From assembly GCA_018292915.2 (NCBI GenBank), contig JACVVK020000035.1, forward strand, positions 346,001 to 410,000: a stretch of 64,000 bases of DNA, given 5' to 3'. The position numbers were made by a program, and so were the translations under genes. Source of the stretch: Batillaria attramentaria (Eukaryota > Mollusca > Gastropoda > Batillariidae). Each line of letters starts with the position of its first letter. Position 1 is the stretch's first letter. Positions 30,101-30,880 of this stretch are shown here, in pieces. A model generated the notes under the pieces. That model saw only the letters and a program-made list of their open reading frames with translations. It was not told the DNA's origin and did no database searches.

Positions 30101-30601
30101 TACAGCTTTCTGCGGCGATGGGCCTTCCATTTCTTTTTTCATGGATTCCACTTTCCGTCCTGAAGGGTACTGTGTAAGGGAATCAACTTTTGACTCTCTT
30201 GGAAACTGCTGTTCTATCCCTGCCTTAAGTACAATGTCTTCAAGATCTATAGGCCCTTCGGATTTTATGGACTCCACTCTCCTAGGAGGAGATCTAAGAT
30301 CCATCAGTTCCGTTGGCTTTGTAGACTCATCTTCAAGTCCTTCTGGGTGTGTTTGGTCTGTGTATTGTTTTTCTGGTTTGGCCATTTCAGCCGCCGACTT
30401 CCTACTTTCAGTTTCACGTGTAGACAGCCCTATTCGGTCCAGTTCTGCTTTTTCTAGCAAACTCTGCTTCTCAAACATTCGCGTCTGGACGGGGGTTTCC
30501 AGACATGAGTCCCCACGTACACTTTCCGGTTTCTCGCTGCTTTCCTGCAATGTGGCAGTGCTTGAATCGCGCTCTTGAGACTGTCTATCATCAAACTCAT
30601 C
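3170..30601 (-). CDS. Giant terminal exon (9,143 codons) of a repeat-rich scaffold-like protein
   Basis: The exon begins after TTTTTTGTCTGTGTGTTGCTAG, a polypyrimidine tract and AG. It reads DEFDDRQSQERDSSTATLQE in phase 0 and stays open to the stop at 3170-3172. The TTG near 30550 has been read as a start, but no ATG is there and the frame continues to the acceptor. Numbering from the exon start, the layout is: 60-2700, YPSGRRSESI-type repeats with R-x-x-S sites; 2720-3280, Lys/Ser/Pro-rich with CCPCLPCF at 2904; 3400-3740, 53-residue repeats; 3870-4560, poly-Lys repeats; 4580-4820, coiled-coil module A; 4825-6570, about 70 plectin-like repeats; 6578-6900, module B; 6910-8350, about 59 more repeats; 8350-8900, poly-Lys; 8915-9143, unique C-terminus. 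It is probably a structural scaffold. No enzyme domain or family name is recognised. Confidence 0.92.
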   Translation of the reverse strand, partial: DEFDDRQSQERDSSTATLQESSEKPESVRGDSCLETPVQTRMFEKQSLLEKAELDRIGLSTRETESRKSAAEMAKPEKQYTDQTHPEGLEDESTKPTELMDLRSPPRRVESIKSEGPIDLEDIVLKAGIEQQFPRESKVDSLTQYPSGRKVESMKKEMEGPSPQKAVSIAQSVESTKSDLEGPMAQAVADQQSPVKSRVSTTLYPSGRKSETIKADTEGPVPQTVTDQQYHEGLRTESLKSGTETPHAIETVKTREGRESLISLKLDQQYPSVSTAESTASKSRTSITGRTSATVSVGPAEDFMPREMLDQQYPRTSSISLYSSQQRTESIQSKLEGPVQKFVRTESIKSGTEQPCATESDRPTPGRESRIPDMIDQQYPSEWRSEGSVSQAKTDQQPTDLCLGGPAPQTPTDHRDSTGPRAGSITQYPPGRRSESITTGVESILPREVIDQKYPADLRAASVTPYSSGLRTESIKSGTEGPVPQVADQQYPSGPRTASITQYPSGRRSESIQAQMQGPVPQKLEEQQYQQELRVESIKPDDEGPMSQQITDQPYLMGSRAASIIQYPSGRRSESTKPDLEGSQEMTDQQYPIGPRTASITEYPSGRRSESIKIQMEGPVPQQLAEQQYQQGMKAESIKPDLEGLVPHEMTEVEYSLGSRTASITQYPSGRRSEFIKTHMEGLVPQKLAEQQYQQGLAAESIKPDVEGPVPHKMTDLQYPTGSRTASITEHPSARRSESIKTQMEEPVPQKLAEPQYQQGLRTDFVKPGLEGPVSQEMTDQHYPSGPRTASIAEYPPGGRSESIKTQMEGPVPLKLAEQQYEQGLRAESIKPGLEGPVSYEMADLQHPIGSRAASITQYPPGRRSESIVSGVESIVPQEVIDQGLRGASITPYPSGLRRESIKSDIEGPVPHEVTDQQYLSGSRTASLTQYPSGLRRESIKSDIEGPVPHEVTDQQYLSGSRTASLTQYPSGLRRESIKSDIEGPVPHEVTDQQYLSGSRTASLTQYPSERRSESIKTQMEEPVPKKPAEQQFQQGLRADSIKPGLEGPVSHELTDLQYPIGSRAASITQYPPEQRSESITPGVESIITQETITPGVESIVTQEVIEQKYPTGLRAASVTQYPSGLRTESIKSDIGGPVPQEVVDQQYPYGSRTASLTQYPSGRRTESVKSVTDQQYPYGSRTASLTKYPSGRRTESIKSDIGGPAPQEVVDQQYPSGSRTASLTQYPSGVRTESVKSATDQQYPYGSRTASLTQYPSGRRSESIMTQMEEPVPQELAEQQYQQWYPYGSRTASLTQYPSGRRTESIKSDIGGIAPQEVVDQQHPSGSRTTSLTQYPSGRRSESIMTQMEEPVPQELAEQQYQQEQTAEYTTPGLVGPVSHEMTDRQYQTGSRGASIPQYLLGRRSESIVSESITGVERSVPEEVTDQKYPVELRSDSTTPYPSGLRSESIKSGIGGPVPQDVVDLQYPSGSRTASLTQYPSGRRSESIKSHMEGPVPQNLAEQQYQKGLRAESVKPDLEAPVSHEMTDLQYSPTSRTASITEYPSGRRSEAMKTQMEEPVLAERQGLRAESIKAGLEGPVPHEISGEQYPTGPSAASISQYPPGRRSESIVSGVGSILPQEVMDQKYPVGLRAASVTPYPSGLRTESIKSSIEGPAPQEVVDQQYPSGPRTASVTQYPSGWISESITSGVERIVLEEVTDQKYPVELRSASITPYPSGLRTESIKSDIGGPVPQEVVDQQYPSGSRTASLTQYPSGRRSESIKTQMEGLVPKDPSGSRTASVTQYPSGWISESITSGVERIVPEEVTDQKYPVELRSASVTPYPSGLRTESIKSDIGGPVPQEVVDQQYPSGSRTASLTQYPSGRRSESIKTQMEGLVPKDPSGSRTASVTQYPSGWISESITSGVERIVPEEVTDQKYPVELRSASITPYPSGLRTESIKSDIGGPVPQEVVDQQYPSGSRTASLTQYPSGRRSESIKTQMEGLVPKKLEEQQYQQGMRAESITPGREDRMSQRMTDQQYPKGSRAASITQYPPGRRPESIKPDLEGPMPQDMTDLQYPTGSRTASVTEHPSGRRSESFKTQMEGHVSQKLEEQQYQQGMRAESIKPDLEGPLSQQMTDQDYPMGSRAASITQYPSGRRSESIKAHMEGPVPQKLTEQQYQELLRSASVKSDHEAPVSQDTTDQQYRTGSRAASITQYPSGRRSDSVKTHMEGPVPQELKEQQYKQELRADSIKSDMDGRMSQEIIDQQYPTILRAASITPYLSERRSESIKTHMEGSVSPKSTEEQYQQGLRADSIKSGLEGPLSQEILDQQYPFRSRAASITQYPSGRRSESIKTHMEGPAPRELTGHYEQGLRAESLTPETRPSQEIIDQKGSTRSRDASVTQYHSGRRLESIDTYKEGLAPQKLAEQQYQQGRAESMISGLEGPVSQEITDQLYPAVTRPDSIKPGIERHAPQKLIDQQYSTGSRAASITQFLPERRAEPSESGVESPEQRPPRSQVEGVKPVALSYAEIEKSDYQHPSRLQPESDMLEVERLGLSLRRKSYPAAHEIEDQQYPTKPPDASVKPVALSYAEIEKSDYQRPSRLQPESDMLEVERLGLSLRRKSYPVAHEIEDQQYPTRPPGASVPQFPGQRAESTKSGTERRAPQKPKDQQYAAHSRAAPILQYPSGLKAEPKKSDLVSSVQREPVDQQYSTGSRATSIRQDSLRGKARKSGVREPVPASEMVEEVQKLQASKKKMRKTKKDSSDVDDRQPSSPLSSKTELKDEGLSKKKKKVVDRSPQSSELKGPIKSKLADKKDSTGRKSRVSGHGDSGRRGSAHKTPLGRQPPAEGDKAGGRKEIDGHKDSGKQPPSEPGPKDGSGLKDSGKQPPSGPGPEDTSGPQAPVSGDQQVSADTEDKPCCPCLPCFAKRKEQTEKPSTEPEKEMKSDAEMGDATSESSPDKHDTKAKKEKKKKKTSGESREGDKAPGLSDEEKSSKGKKKDKDKKKEKKKKPGSSVEPSESDLSSGKPPGPSDEEKSSKGKKKDKGKKKGKKKKPGSSAEPSESDLSSGKPPGPSDEEKSSKGKKKDKGKKKEKKKKTGSSAEPSESGSQSESVVSAVDDATDGKDKKKEEKGKKKKKGKAEQSEGGQSGDGVGVISSADKKKKEKKEKKKKSTTDKVSTETDVSETEKLSEKRSDKEEKKSKTSTAASSEQSLKSVGDEKETMEKDRKQEKQTKPAIFAAAGREGVKTKIAGIQSTAALQPKQKDTPKEWQTKPYIPAAAPLKEVKKDIAGPQYSSALQPKQPVRSAVQQPVQKLEFGKREATTGRAETGQYVAGFQPALSRPKAAIPAEKVDRQSPSRSQVEGVKPVVLSYAEVEKSEHQRPSRLQPESVMLEVERLRLSLCSKQQLPGLPPETIMPEKDKSELQRALESSKSDLVSPADGEKLDQQPSPGLQLKEDKPEVVSPVEGRTLEEAAVVSPAEKEGIKPDLVSPAEGETLDQQQSPGLQLEEVKPEAVSPVEGRTLEEAAVVSPAEKESIKPDLVSPAEGETLDQQQSPGLQLEEVKPEAVSPVEGRTLEEAAVVSPAEKESIKPDLVRPAEGEKLDQQQSPGLQLKEVKPEVVSPVEGRTLEEAAAVSRAEKEDIKPDLVSPAEGEKLEQQQSPGLQVKEIKPEAVSPVEGRTFEEAAVVSPAEKEGVKPGLLRPDEGEKLDQQQSPGLQLKEVKPGVVSPAERGAFEEAKAEVVSPAEKKTYEKQRSPLLQPKEVKPYVSPTEKEKYKQQPPPPSQLKEVKPDLVAPVKQRPPQWQAEEVRPYVIGQQFSQQKLPSLQLKEVTPEVVSPAERKTPEEQRLEELEVASPAERETYEQQPPSRPADLPSKATSGASEVSMSESGDEQSETSKGGKKKKEKRKKKSGAKEGSASSTEEELSETGKDDKKKKKKKKKSGAAEGAKGEQPEKGAEDKTKKEKKKKKKKSGAKEGSASSTEGEQPKTGKEKKKKKKKGGAAEGPTSETESEQSETSKGGKGKKKKKKKSEASSAVEGEQPEKDKGGKKKKKKGKGGAADGSSSEAEGEKAEKSKGGKKKKKSGASDASSATEGDQAKKGKGKKKGKGSAATEGEQAEKGKKKQKKKKGGTEEGTASETEGEKSETSKGAGKEKKKKKKGGSKKASSATEGEQAEKDKGEKKKKKKGKSGAAEGTASETEGEKTETSKGAGKEKKKKKKKGGSKEASSATEGEQSEKGKDGKKKKKKGKSGAAEGTASGTEGEKTETSKGAGKEKKKKKKKGGSKEASSATEGEQSEKGKDGKKKKKKGKSGAAEGTASGTEGEKTETSKGAGKEKKKKKKKGGSKEASSATEGEQSEKGKDGKKKKKKGKSGAAEGTASGTEGEKTETSKGAGKDKKKKKKKGGSKEASSATEGEQSEKGKDGKKKKKKGKGDAAAGATTETEGEKSGGGKKMKKPKSGPKEASSGTEGGQAEKGKKDKKKKKKKGGPSSASDGEQSDDDKKKKKEKKGPEDGAGKGEKKKKKKKGEGAASETESDQGEKKEDKKKKGRKDKEGKEEGKSPDETGGRKRPPAGPSRLSAYEEEEKRSIRLPNRIADPYADVVSEIVLDYCQTYEDKSYANVEEGISYAEFISEDSQVVDTALKEHPNVTYLEQLVCKYHGKHAANVKLFELRDKFENINATLMDTKNALLKTRENMQQMKKKEKEINAKLAAQVQLVKQFKEICKTKFEEDGIREKYYAEEAHELARLLSLKKRLHFENARLEMLQKLLKDEFRDLLHAKIERKMKEARGEELTSEEMWLEETEPLAVTSLYEKYLLSLRSGQAKRKSKYATPDVTLTEAINMGLVPAEALPDKYPPNMSLQEAIKSGIVPAAAVVHPPGTETTTQQFPPGITLEEAVKSGIVPANALKPHPAGMTLEEAIKSGRVPPDMTLEKAIKSGIISKSASKECPPAMTLDEAIRSGIVPGTSVVQEQPPMTLEQALNTGIIPVAAILQGYPKDLTLEEAIKSGIVPEALSQDQPPGMTLEEAIRTGVVPPAAIKIKYPSDLTLEEALRSGAVPAVSLIKQYPPHLTLDEAIKSGIVPAAAVKQQLPSDLTLEDAIKLGIVPAEAVTQEYPPGMTLEEAIAAGVLPAESVTPHPSGLTLDEALRLGLVPAEEVAQQYTSDLTLDEAIRAGIVPSDAIKQDYPPNMTLNDAIKSGVVPAEVMTQRFPPGMTLEDAITSGAVPAASVRHRYPSDLTLQEALRSGTVPAEAVAKKYPSDLTLEEAIRSGIVPSEAVELQYPPDLTLDDAIKSGLVPREAVMQEYPSDMTLEEAIRSGVVPAASVTPQYPPGLTLENAIKSGIVPIAAVVTPAGAEMATMPPGMTLEEAIRSGIVPAEAIIPQDDPYGDVLNNFVQVACKKGEIKVKESHIQKKKQRDRERKAKRTYPADISFDEALRSGVVPDSVLKMYPPDLTVEDAIKSGLVPAEAIQGDYPPGMTLQEALKSGVVPATSVIPPYPSDLTVEEAVKRGLVPADVVKKCPPGTKLTHAIKSGAVPSSAVKTLGDLTLDEAVQLGLVPKEAVLATPVASPVKPAKKLPTAKPEDLKPSELKSSQYPTLTVEQAVKLGLVPATSVQHQYPSDLTLEDAIKSGIVPAEMITEEYPPGITLEDAVKYGIVPPGSVTPRYQSDLTVEDAIKAGIVPAEALTQRCPPGMKLEEAIRSGILQTADIKMPSELTLEQAIKAGLIPNDEVLSPEEFAIKGLPPNLTVEEAITSGLLPPMPLEKAIASGLIPASAIPGPIPPGVTLEEALKLGVVPEAGVDRHLRSQTLSEAALRGSVTSSDVVSVALARLEKPPAMTLEEAIKSGVIKSSAAPEEIPPGMTLEEALKSGVVQPWAVLNPEKQYPSDLNIEDAIRLGVLPAEALTKPCPPGMSLQEAVKSGIVPRTAVDGTQLERWQYPDELALEEAVKAGMVPSDALTHLPPSNLTLEEAIKSGIVSPMLTLDDAMQSGIVPSSAMKPHYPPGMTLKKAIKSGIVPAEAVPKDCPPDMTIDEAIRSGVIPFSAIKPEYPPGMTLENAVRSGILPAEAVPKTCPPGMTLSEAISSGAVPPTAIKPRYPPGMTLEGAVKAGVLPAKAVPQFCPPGMPLDEAIREGAVLPSAIQPRYPHGMTIEDAIKSGIVSSDAVTDISPSQITIEDAIMSGLVPAAALRSQYSPDMTLEDAIKSGIVSADAVPPECPPGMTIDEAIRSGAVPFSAIKPQYPPALTIEDAIKFGIVPPEAVPQDCPPGMTLNEAFASGKVPASAIKPRYPPGMTVHDAIRSGIVPADAVTRDCPPGMTLDEAISVGIVPTKAIKPVFPPGMTVEDAIKAGIVPQRFPPGMTLKQAVKEDLVPLKSIGETVQPGMTFEHAIRSGLVPAEAVTKKYPPGMTLAEAIHSGVVPVKALGKKYPHFLTLDEAISSGAVSAIGIRQKYPPDMTVEEALKVGILPEWALTQKYPPPMTLKESVALGLVEGVTIADIEHLPDLTIDEAIKSGILPPTAVSTIPGGGEITVLEAISLGIVSPIEESFPEDLTLGDAIKSGLVPVLFIPEELAYVCIDSIQEIKSTEPTQFRIPRGIIDPYTQVVSKFVSDFFQTYEYRRYDEKMKMDKSLDDLGEELLIPEDSQMIRPQEEQDTYLKKLIQRKSSKATKFIKLSERMKEHHALHNTLTAMRANALEKKSKLETLKGTELKKVKKMEQLLTKFLPKLQYCDLQGERKKAEEKIRQKLLKKEEAEKKKLNALLFARKRLQLERELMIQEFIAWGCTSVEEIIKISDVTQEEFEALEEQEGSRLSLDVLLREEAYRSGVSETPSQAELSQKEESDQKFFLEEELERVGSEADQKMIAQESVHGLEEEFLSGLASDWAKVMQEPEGPPVEPTLGEYQPKYEVEETVLSEVLDTNITLDEAIKQGIVPATAVSQELPSNLTLQEAIASGLVPAACVTQEYPPDLTLSEAINSGIVPAEAVRPYPTNMTLKDALRSGVVPATAVAVPTATPKQPTDISLDEAIRSGMVPATAITQPYPPNMTLDEAVRSGIVPSEAIRQRYPPDLTLKEAIKSGIVPAGAVTQEYPPDLTLEDAISLCVVPPEAVQHLYPPDLTVDEAIKSGIVPSTAIKQQYPPDFTLADAIRSGLVPAEAVTQEYPTGMTLHEALDTGVVPGSAVKQRYQPGVSLAEAVKSGELRPDMTMEEAIRSGVVPASAIAQQCPPHMTLDEAIKSGALPAEAVPKNCPPGMTIDEAIRSGAIPFSAIKPQYPRTMTLENAIKSGIIPAEAVPQDCPPGMTLNEALRSGAVPSSAIQPQYPPGMTLDEAIKSGVVSAEAVPKDCPRDMTLDEAIGLGAVPSSAVKPKFPPGMTLQDAIESGVLPAEAPVDRRAIEEQYPRFSLADAITSGELRPDMTMEEAIRSGVVPASAIAQQCPPHMTLDEAIKSGALPAEAVPKNCPPGMTIAEAIRSGAVPFSAIKPQYPRTMTLENAIKSGIIPAEAVPQDCPPGMTLNEALRSGAVPSSAIQPQYPPGMTLDEAIKSGVVSAEAVPKDCPRDMTLDEAIGLGAVPSSAVKPKFPPGMTLQDAIESGVLPAEAPVDRRAIEEQYPRFSLADAITSGELRPDMTMEEAIRSGVVPASAIAQQCPPHMTLDEAIKSGALPAEAVPKNCPPGMTIDEAIRSGAVPFSAIKPQYPRTMTLENAIKSGIIPAEAVPQDCPPGMTLNEALRSGAVPSSAIQPQYPPGMTLDEAIKSGVVSAEAVPKDCPRDMTLDKAIGLGAVPSSAVKPKFPPGMTLQDAIESGIVPAEAPVDRRAIEKQHPSRISLADAITSGVVQPDMTIEEAIRSGVVPASAIAKSYPPGMTLDAAMKSGVLPAEALAGAPDKQMTGEQYPPDITLNEAIRSGLVPCSSITQPYPPDMTLDEAVRLGVVPATAVGTDMDGKQFPPGMTLDEAISSGIVPSSVIRQSYPPNMTLDEAIRSGVVPATAVGTDMGGKQFPPVMTLDEAIRSGIVPSSVIRQSYPPNMTLDEAIRSGVVPATAVGTDMGGKQFPPVMTLDEAIRSGIVPSSVIRQSYPPNMTLDEAIRSGVVPATAVGTTDMFEEPYPPEMTLDEAISSGLVPSSVISEPYPPDMTLDEAIRSGIVPETALVTRVAGQPSDMLLDDAISSGLVRASAIRQPYPPDMTLDAAVRSGIVPASAVGVAEPQYPPGMLLDEAVSSGLVSSSVIRQSYPPDMTLDEAIRSGIVPATAVGVAEQQYPPGMLLDEAISSGLVPSSVIKQPYPPDMTLDEAIMQGLVPATAVRTDTDKARQQMSPDMTIDDAIRAGILPQEAIRQPYPRDMTLEEALRSRRLSEGAVVGLTDLIEEKAKKEKEKKKGKKKKSSEGEESSAGEKKKGKKKKKKGESGKSSEGEESTAGEKKKGKKKKKKGESGKSSEGEESTAGEKKKGKKKKKKGESDKSSEGEESTAGEKKKDKKKKKKGESEASKSSEESAAGEKKKDKKKKKKGEGEASKSSEESAAGEKKKKKKKKGEGEASKSSEESSAGEKKKKKKKKGEGEASKSSEESAAGEKKKDKKKKKKGEGEASKSSEESAAGEKKKKKKKKGEGEASKSSEESAAGEKKKKKKKKGEGEASKSSEESAAGEKKKDKKKKKKGEGEASKSSEESAAGEKKKDKKKKKGEGEASKSSEESAAGGKKKKKKKKGEGEASKSSEESAAGEKKKDKKKKKKGEGEASKSSEESAAGEKKKKKKKKGEGEASKSSEESAASGKKKDKKKKKKGEGEAGKSSEESSAGEKKKDKKKKGAGSDAEAVEKDKKEIKGEAEVGEPAEGAEPGAPDKMKKEESEAGKPPEGEESGAKKKKGEKKKKSKAGKSSEESSGGEKKKKKKGSKASKSSEGEVSSGAEEKKEAGKSPSTTDAEAAKPEVEAVPSEKEESAKEESLVSVEDTSLRAYCTDEGIELPPEEPDEEFETWKTMRLKSIHRPKGKRPDDFHSLIQEMSRFYGKRPIREATGRAQSSPVIDWAAYQRGYVAQGEHLISDAAVAVRERKEKLRSLRLEALIYTPKFKSGKEQAGSQEKSVSDSESEKSTKAEKDKKQGKGKAGKQGKASSASGASTGDESSQGKDSKKGGKKGAKTKKVTLTLHVDF
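3173..3860 (-). other. Unique C-terminal domain of the giant protein
   Basis: This non-repetitive, mixed-composition stretch includes RAYCTDEGIELPPEEPDEEF, TWKTMRLKSIHRPKGKRPDD, SLIQEMSRFYGKRPI and VIDWAAYQRGYVAQGEHLI, and then a basic Ser/Lys/Gly tail ending VTLTLHVDF. The Trp, Tyr and Cys content suggests a folded domain, unlike the surrounding low-complexity sequence. I do not recognise the family. It is the best query for finding homologues. Confidence 0.7.
3900..5550 (-). repeat. Poly-Lys/Ser-Glu repeat block 2 (in coding exon)
   Basis: Units of about 22-30 residues of the type KKKKKKGEGEASKSSEESA and AGEKKKDKK are repeated roughly 20 times. They alternate basic Lys runs with acidic Ser-Glu runs. 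Lys runs are encoded by mixed AAG and AAA codons. Such alternation is typical of disordered, highly charged segments of microtubule- or nucleic-acid-binding proteins; the function here is inference. On the opposite strand the same DNA yields long Phe/Ser-rich false frames. Confidence 0.85.
5555..9870 (-). repeat. Plectin-like 24-residue repeat block 2 (about 59 copies)
   Basis: By eye I count about 59 copies of a unit with consensus YPPGMTLDEAIRSGIVPASA, period near 24 residues (72 nt). The core, T-L-[DE]-E-A-[IV]-x-x-G-[ILV]-[VL], resembles the conserved core of plectin/desmoplakin repeats (LSVEEAVRKGLV-like), which dock on intermediate filaments. Each unit is shorter than the usual 38-residue plectin repeat. 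The block includes a 636-nt triplication and several nearly identical pairs with GTDMGGKQFPP linkers. Confidence 0.88.
7083..8990 (-). repeat. Three tandem 636-nt (212-residue) near-identical copies
   Basis: The phrase ATCGTCATGTCTGGT recurs at 636-nt spacing, and the intervening sequence is almost unchanged. Copies lie at about 7083-7718, 7719-8354 and 8355-8990. Each copy holds nine plectin-like modules, from RPDMTMEEAIRSG to FSLADAITSG, so the duplication unit is a nine-module super-repeat. The length is a multiple of three and the frame is kept. Confidence 0.92.
9900..10870 (-). other. Coiled-coil module B with DPY helix
   Basis: Non-repeat domain of about 320 residues (6578-6900) between the two plectin-like blocks. 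It opens RIPRGIIDPYTQVVSKFVSD followed by FFQTYEYRRY. It then runs through a long Lys/Glu/Leu helix with heptad character (KLETLKGTELKKVKKMEQLL; EKIRQKLLKKEEAEKKKLNA) and FIAWGCTSVEEIIKISDVTQ, and ends in an acidic linker. The opening aligns with module A (DPYxxVVSx[IF]VxDxxQTYE), so the two are ancient duplicates. The DPY codons are at 10820-10828. Confidence 0.8.
10895..16130 (-). repeat. Plectin-like 24-residue repeat block 1 (about 70 copies)
   Basis: About 70 units of the type YPPGMTLEEAIKSGIVPAEA, more diverged than those of block 2. The consensus keeps Pro before the core, T-L, two acidic residues, A-I, S-G, and V-P-A. The series is interrupted at 14345-14480 by a basic insert with a third DPY helix. 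A few units are shortened (for example MTLEEAIKSGRVPPD) or carry long linkers. The greater divergence suggests this block is older than block 2. Confidence 0.88.
14345..14480 (-). other. Third DPY helix with basic insert
   Basis: The repeat array is broken by DDPYGDVLNNFVQVACKKGE, then a strongly basic segment (KKKQRDRERKAKR), before the repeats resume with YPADISFDEALRSG. The opening matches modules A and B in the DPYxxV spacing, without their long coiled coil, so it looks like a reduced copy of the same module. The DPY codons are at 14468-14476. Confidence 0.75.
16140..16870 (-). other. Coiled-coil module A with DPY helix
   Basis: Residues about 4577-4820 form a non-repeat domain opening RLPNRIADPYADVVSEIVLD and YCQTYEDKSYANVEEGISYA. 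A long charged helix follows (KLFELRDKFENINATLMDTK, AAQVQLVKQFKEICKTKFEE, LHFENARLEMLQKLLKDEFR), ending EETEPLAVTSLYEKYLLSLR before the first plectin-like unit. The heptad pattern predicts a dimeric or trimeric coiled coil; the oligomeric state is inference. The DPY codons are at 16838-16846. Confidence 0.8.
16930..18990 (-). repeat. Poly-Lys repeat block 1, with four 183-nt tandem copies
   Basis: Lys runs of 5-9 alternate with acidic Ser/Thr/Glu segments such as SGAAEGTASGTEGEKTETSK and GGSKEASSATEGEQSEKG. Between about 17315 and 18060 a 183-nt (61-residue) unit is repeated four times with few changes: the phrase GGATTGTTCTCC recurs at 17381, 17564, 17747 and 17930. It is coding in the minus frame. 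Confidence 0.88.
19400..20350 (-). repeat. 159-nt (53-residue) coding tandem repeats
   Basis: About six units of the type VSPAEKESIKPDLVSPAEGE followed by TLDQQQSPGLQLEEVKPEAV and SPVEGRTLEEAA. The exact spacing of 159 nt is clear between copies at about 19941 and 20100. S-P dipeptides (VSPAE, VSPVE, QSPGL) recur in every unit and match the minimal target of proline-directed kinases. A few units at the edges are degenerate. Confidence 0.85.
20760..22440 (-). other. Lys/Ser/Pro-rich region with Cys cluster
   Basis: Residues about 2720-3280. The region contains three near-copies of SSVEPSESDLSSGKPPGPSD followed by EEKSSKGKKKDK, and a Pro/Gly/Asp-rich part (GKQPPSEPGPKDGSG). Just N-terminal of the Lys-rich part is the cluster KPCCPCLPCFAKRKEQ (Cys codons within 21869-21892). 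Closely spaced Cys next to basic residues is a common S-palmitoylation context; that role here is inference. Elsewhere the giant protein has very few Cys. Confidence 0.75.
24637..25608 (-). repeat. Three 324-nt (108-residue) tandem copies
   Basis: The phrase GATGGATCCTTTGGGACAAGG recurs at 324-nt spacing (around 24963 and 25287), and the sequence between is nearly identical. A third, slightly more diverged copy completes the series. Each unit runs from PSGSRTASVTQYPSGWISES to KTQMEGLVPK and preserves the frame. Confidence 0.9.
27601..27942 (-). repeat. Three 114-nt (38-residue) tandem copies
   Basis: TTCTCGACCCAGAGAGATAC occurs at 27601, 27715 and 27829, exactly 114 nt apart. The encoded unit is YPSGLRRESIKSDIEGPVPH followed by EVTDQQYLSGSRTASLTQ. 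The copies are essentially identical, so the duplication is recent. Confidence 0.92.
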
Positions 30602-30832
30602 CTAGCAACACACAGACAAAAAATGGTAAAACAAGAGACAGGCTATTCTCTACAAGTACATCAGATAAGGCCACCAGGACAAGAAACGATACAGGATCTG
30701 TTGCATTGTAAACGTAAGGGCACAGGCCCAATGTGCACAGTGCAATGTATAACTAAATGACATGCAAACGGTAACCTTTGAGAAAGTCAGTTTAGACTGA
30801 TCGATAGAAAAGACCCCCCCCCCTCACACACA

Positions 30833-30880
<48 letters not shown>

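Larger units (their letters stand above)
22460..30420 (-). repeat. N-terminal R-x-x-S repeat region of the giant exon
   Basis: About 2,600 residues are built from alternating half-units such as GSRTASITQYPSGRRSESIK and TQMEGPVPQKLAEQQYQQGL followed by RAESIKPGLEGPVSHEMTD. Nearly every half-unit contains R-[ST]-x-S or R-A-x-S (RTAS, RSES, RTES, RAES), the minimal consensus of basophilic kinases such as PKA and CaMKII. DQQYP and YPSG are the other constants. Several sub-blocks are recent tandem copies. No globular domain is visible. Confidence 0.88.

Noticed and set aside
22460..30420. CRISPR-like array because of the regular repeats
   Set aside because: The repeats are in-frame coding units in a eukaryotic exon, with no constant spacer structure.
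30550..30552. Start of the giant protein at the apparent Met near 30550
   Set aside because: The codon is TTG, not ATG. The frame continues upstream to a strong acceptor at 30602-30603, so the exon begins at 30601 and translation starts further upstream.
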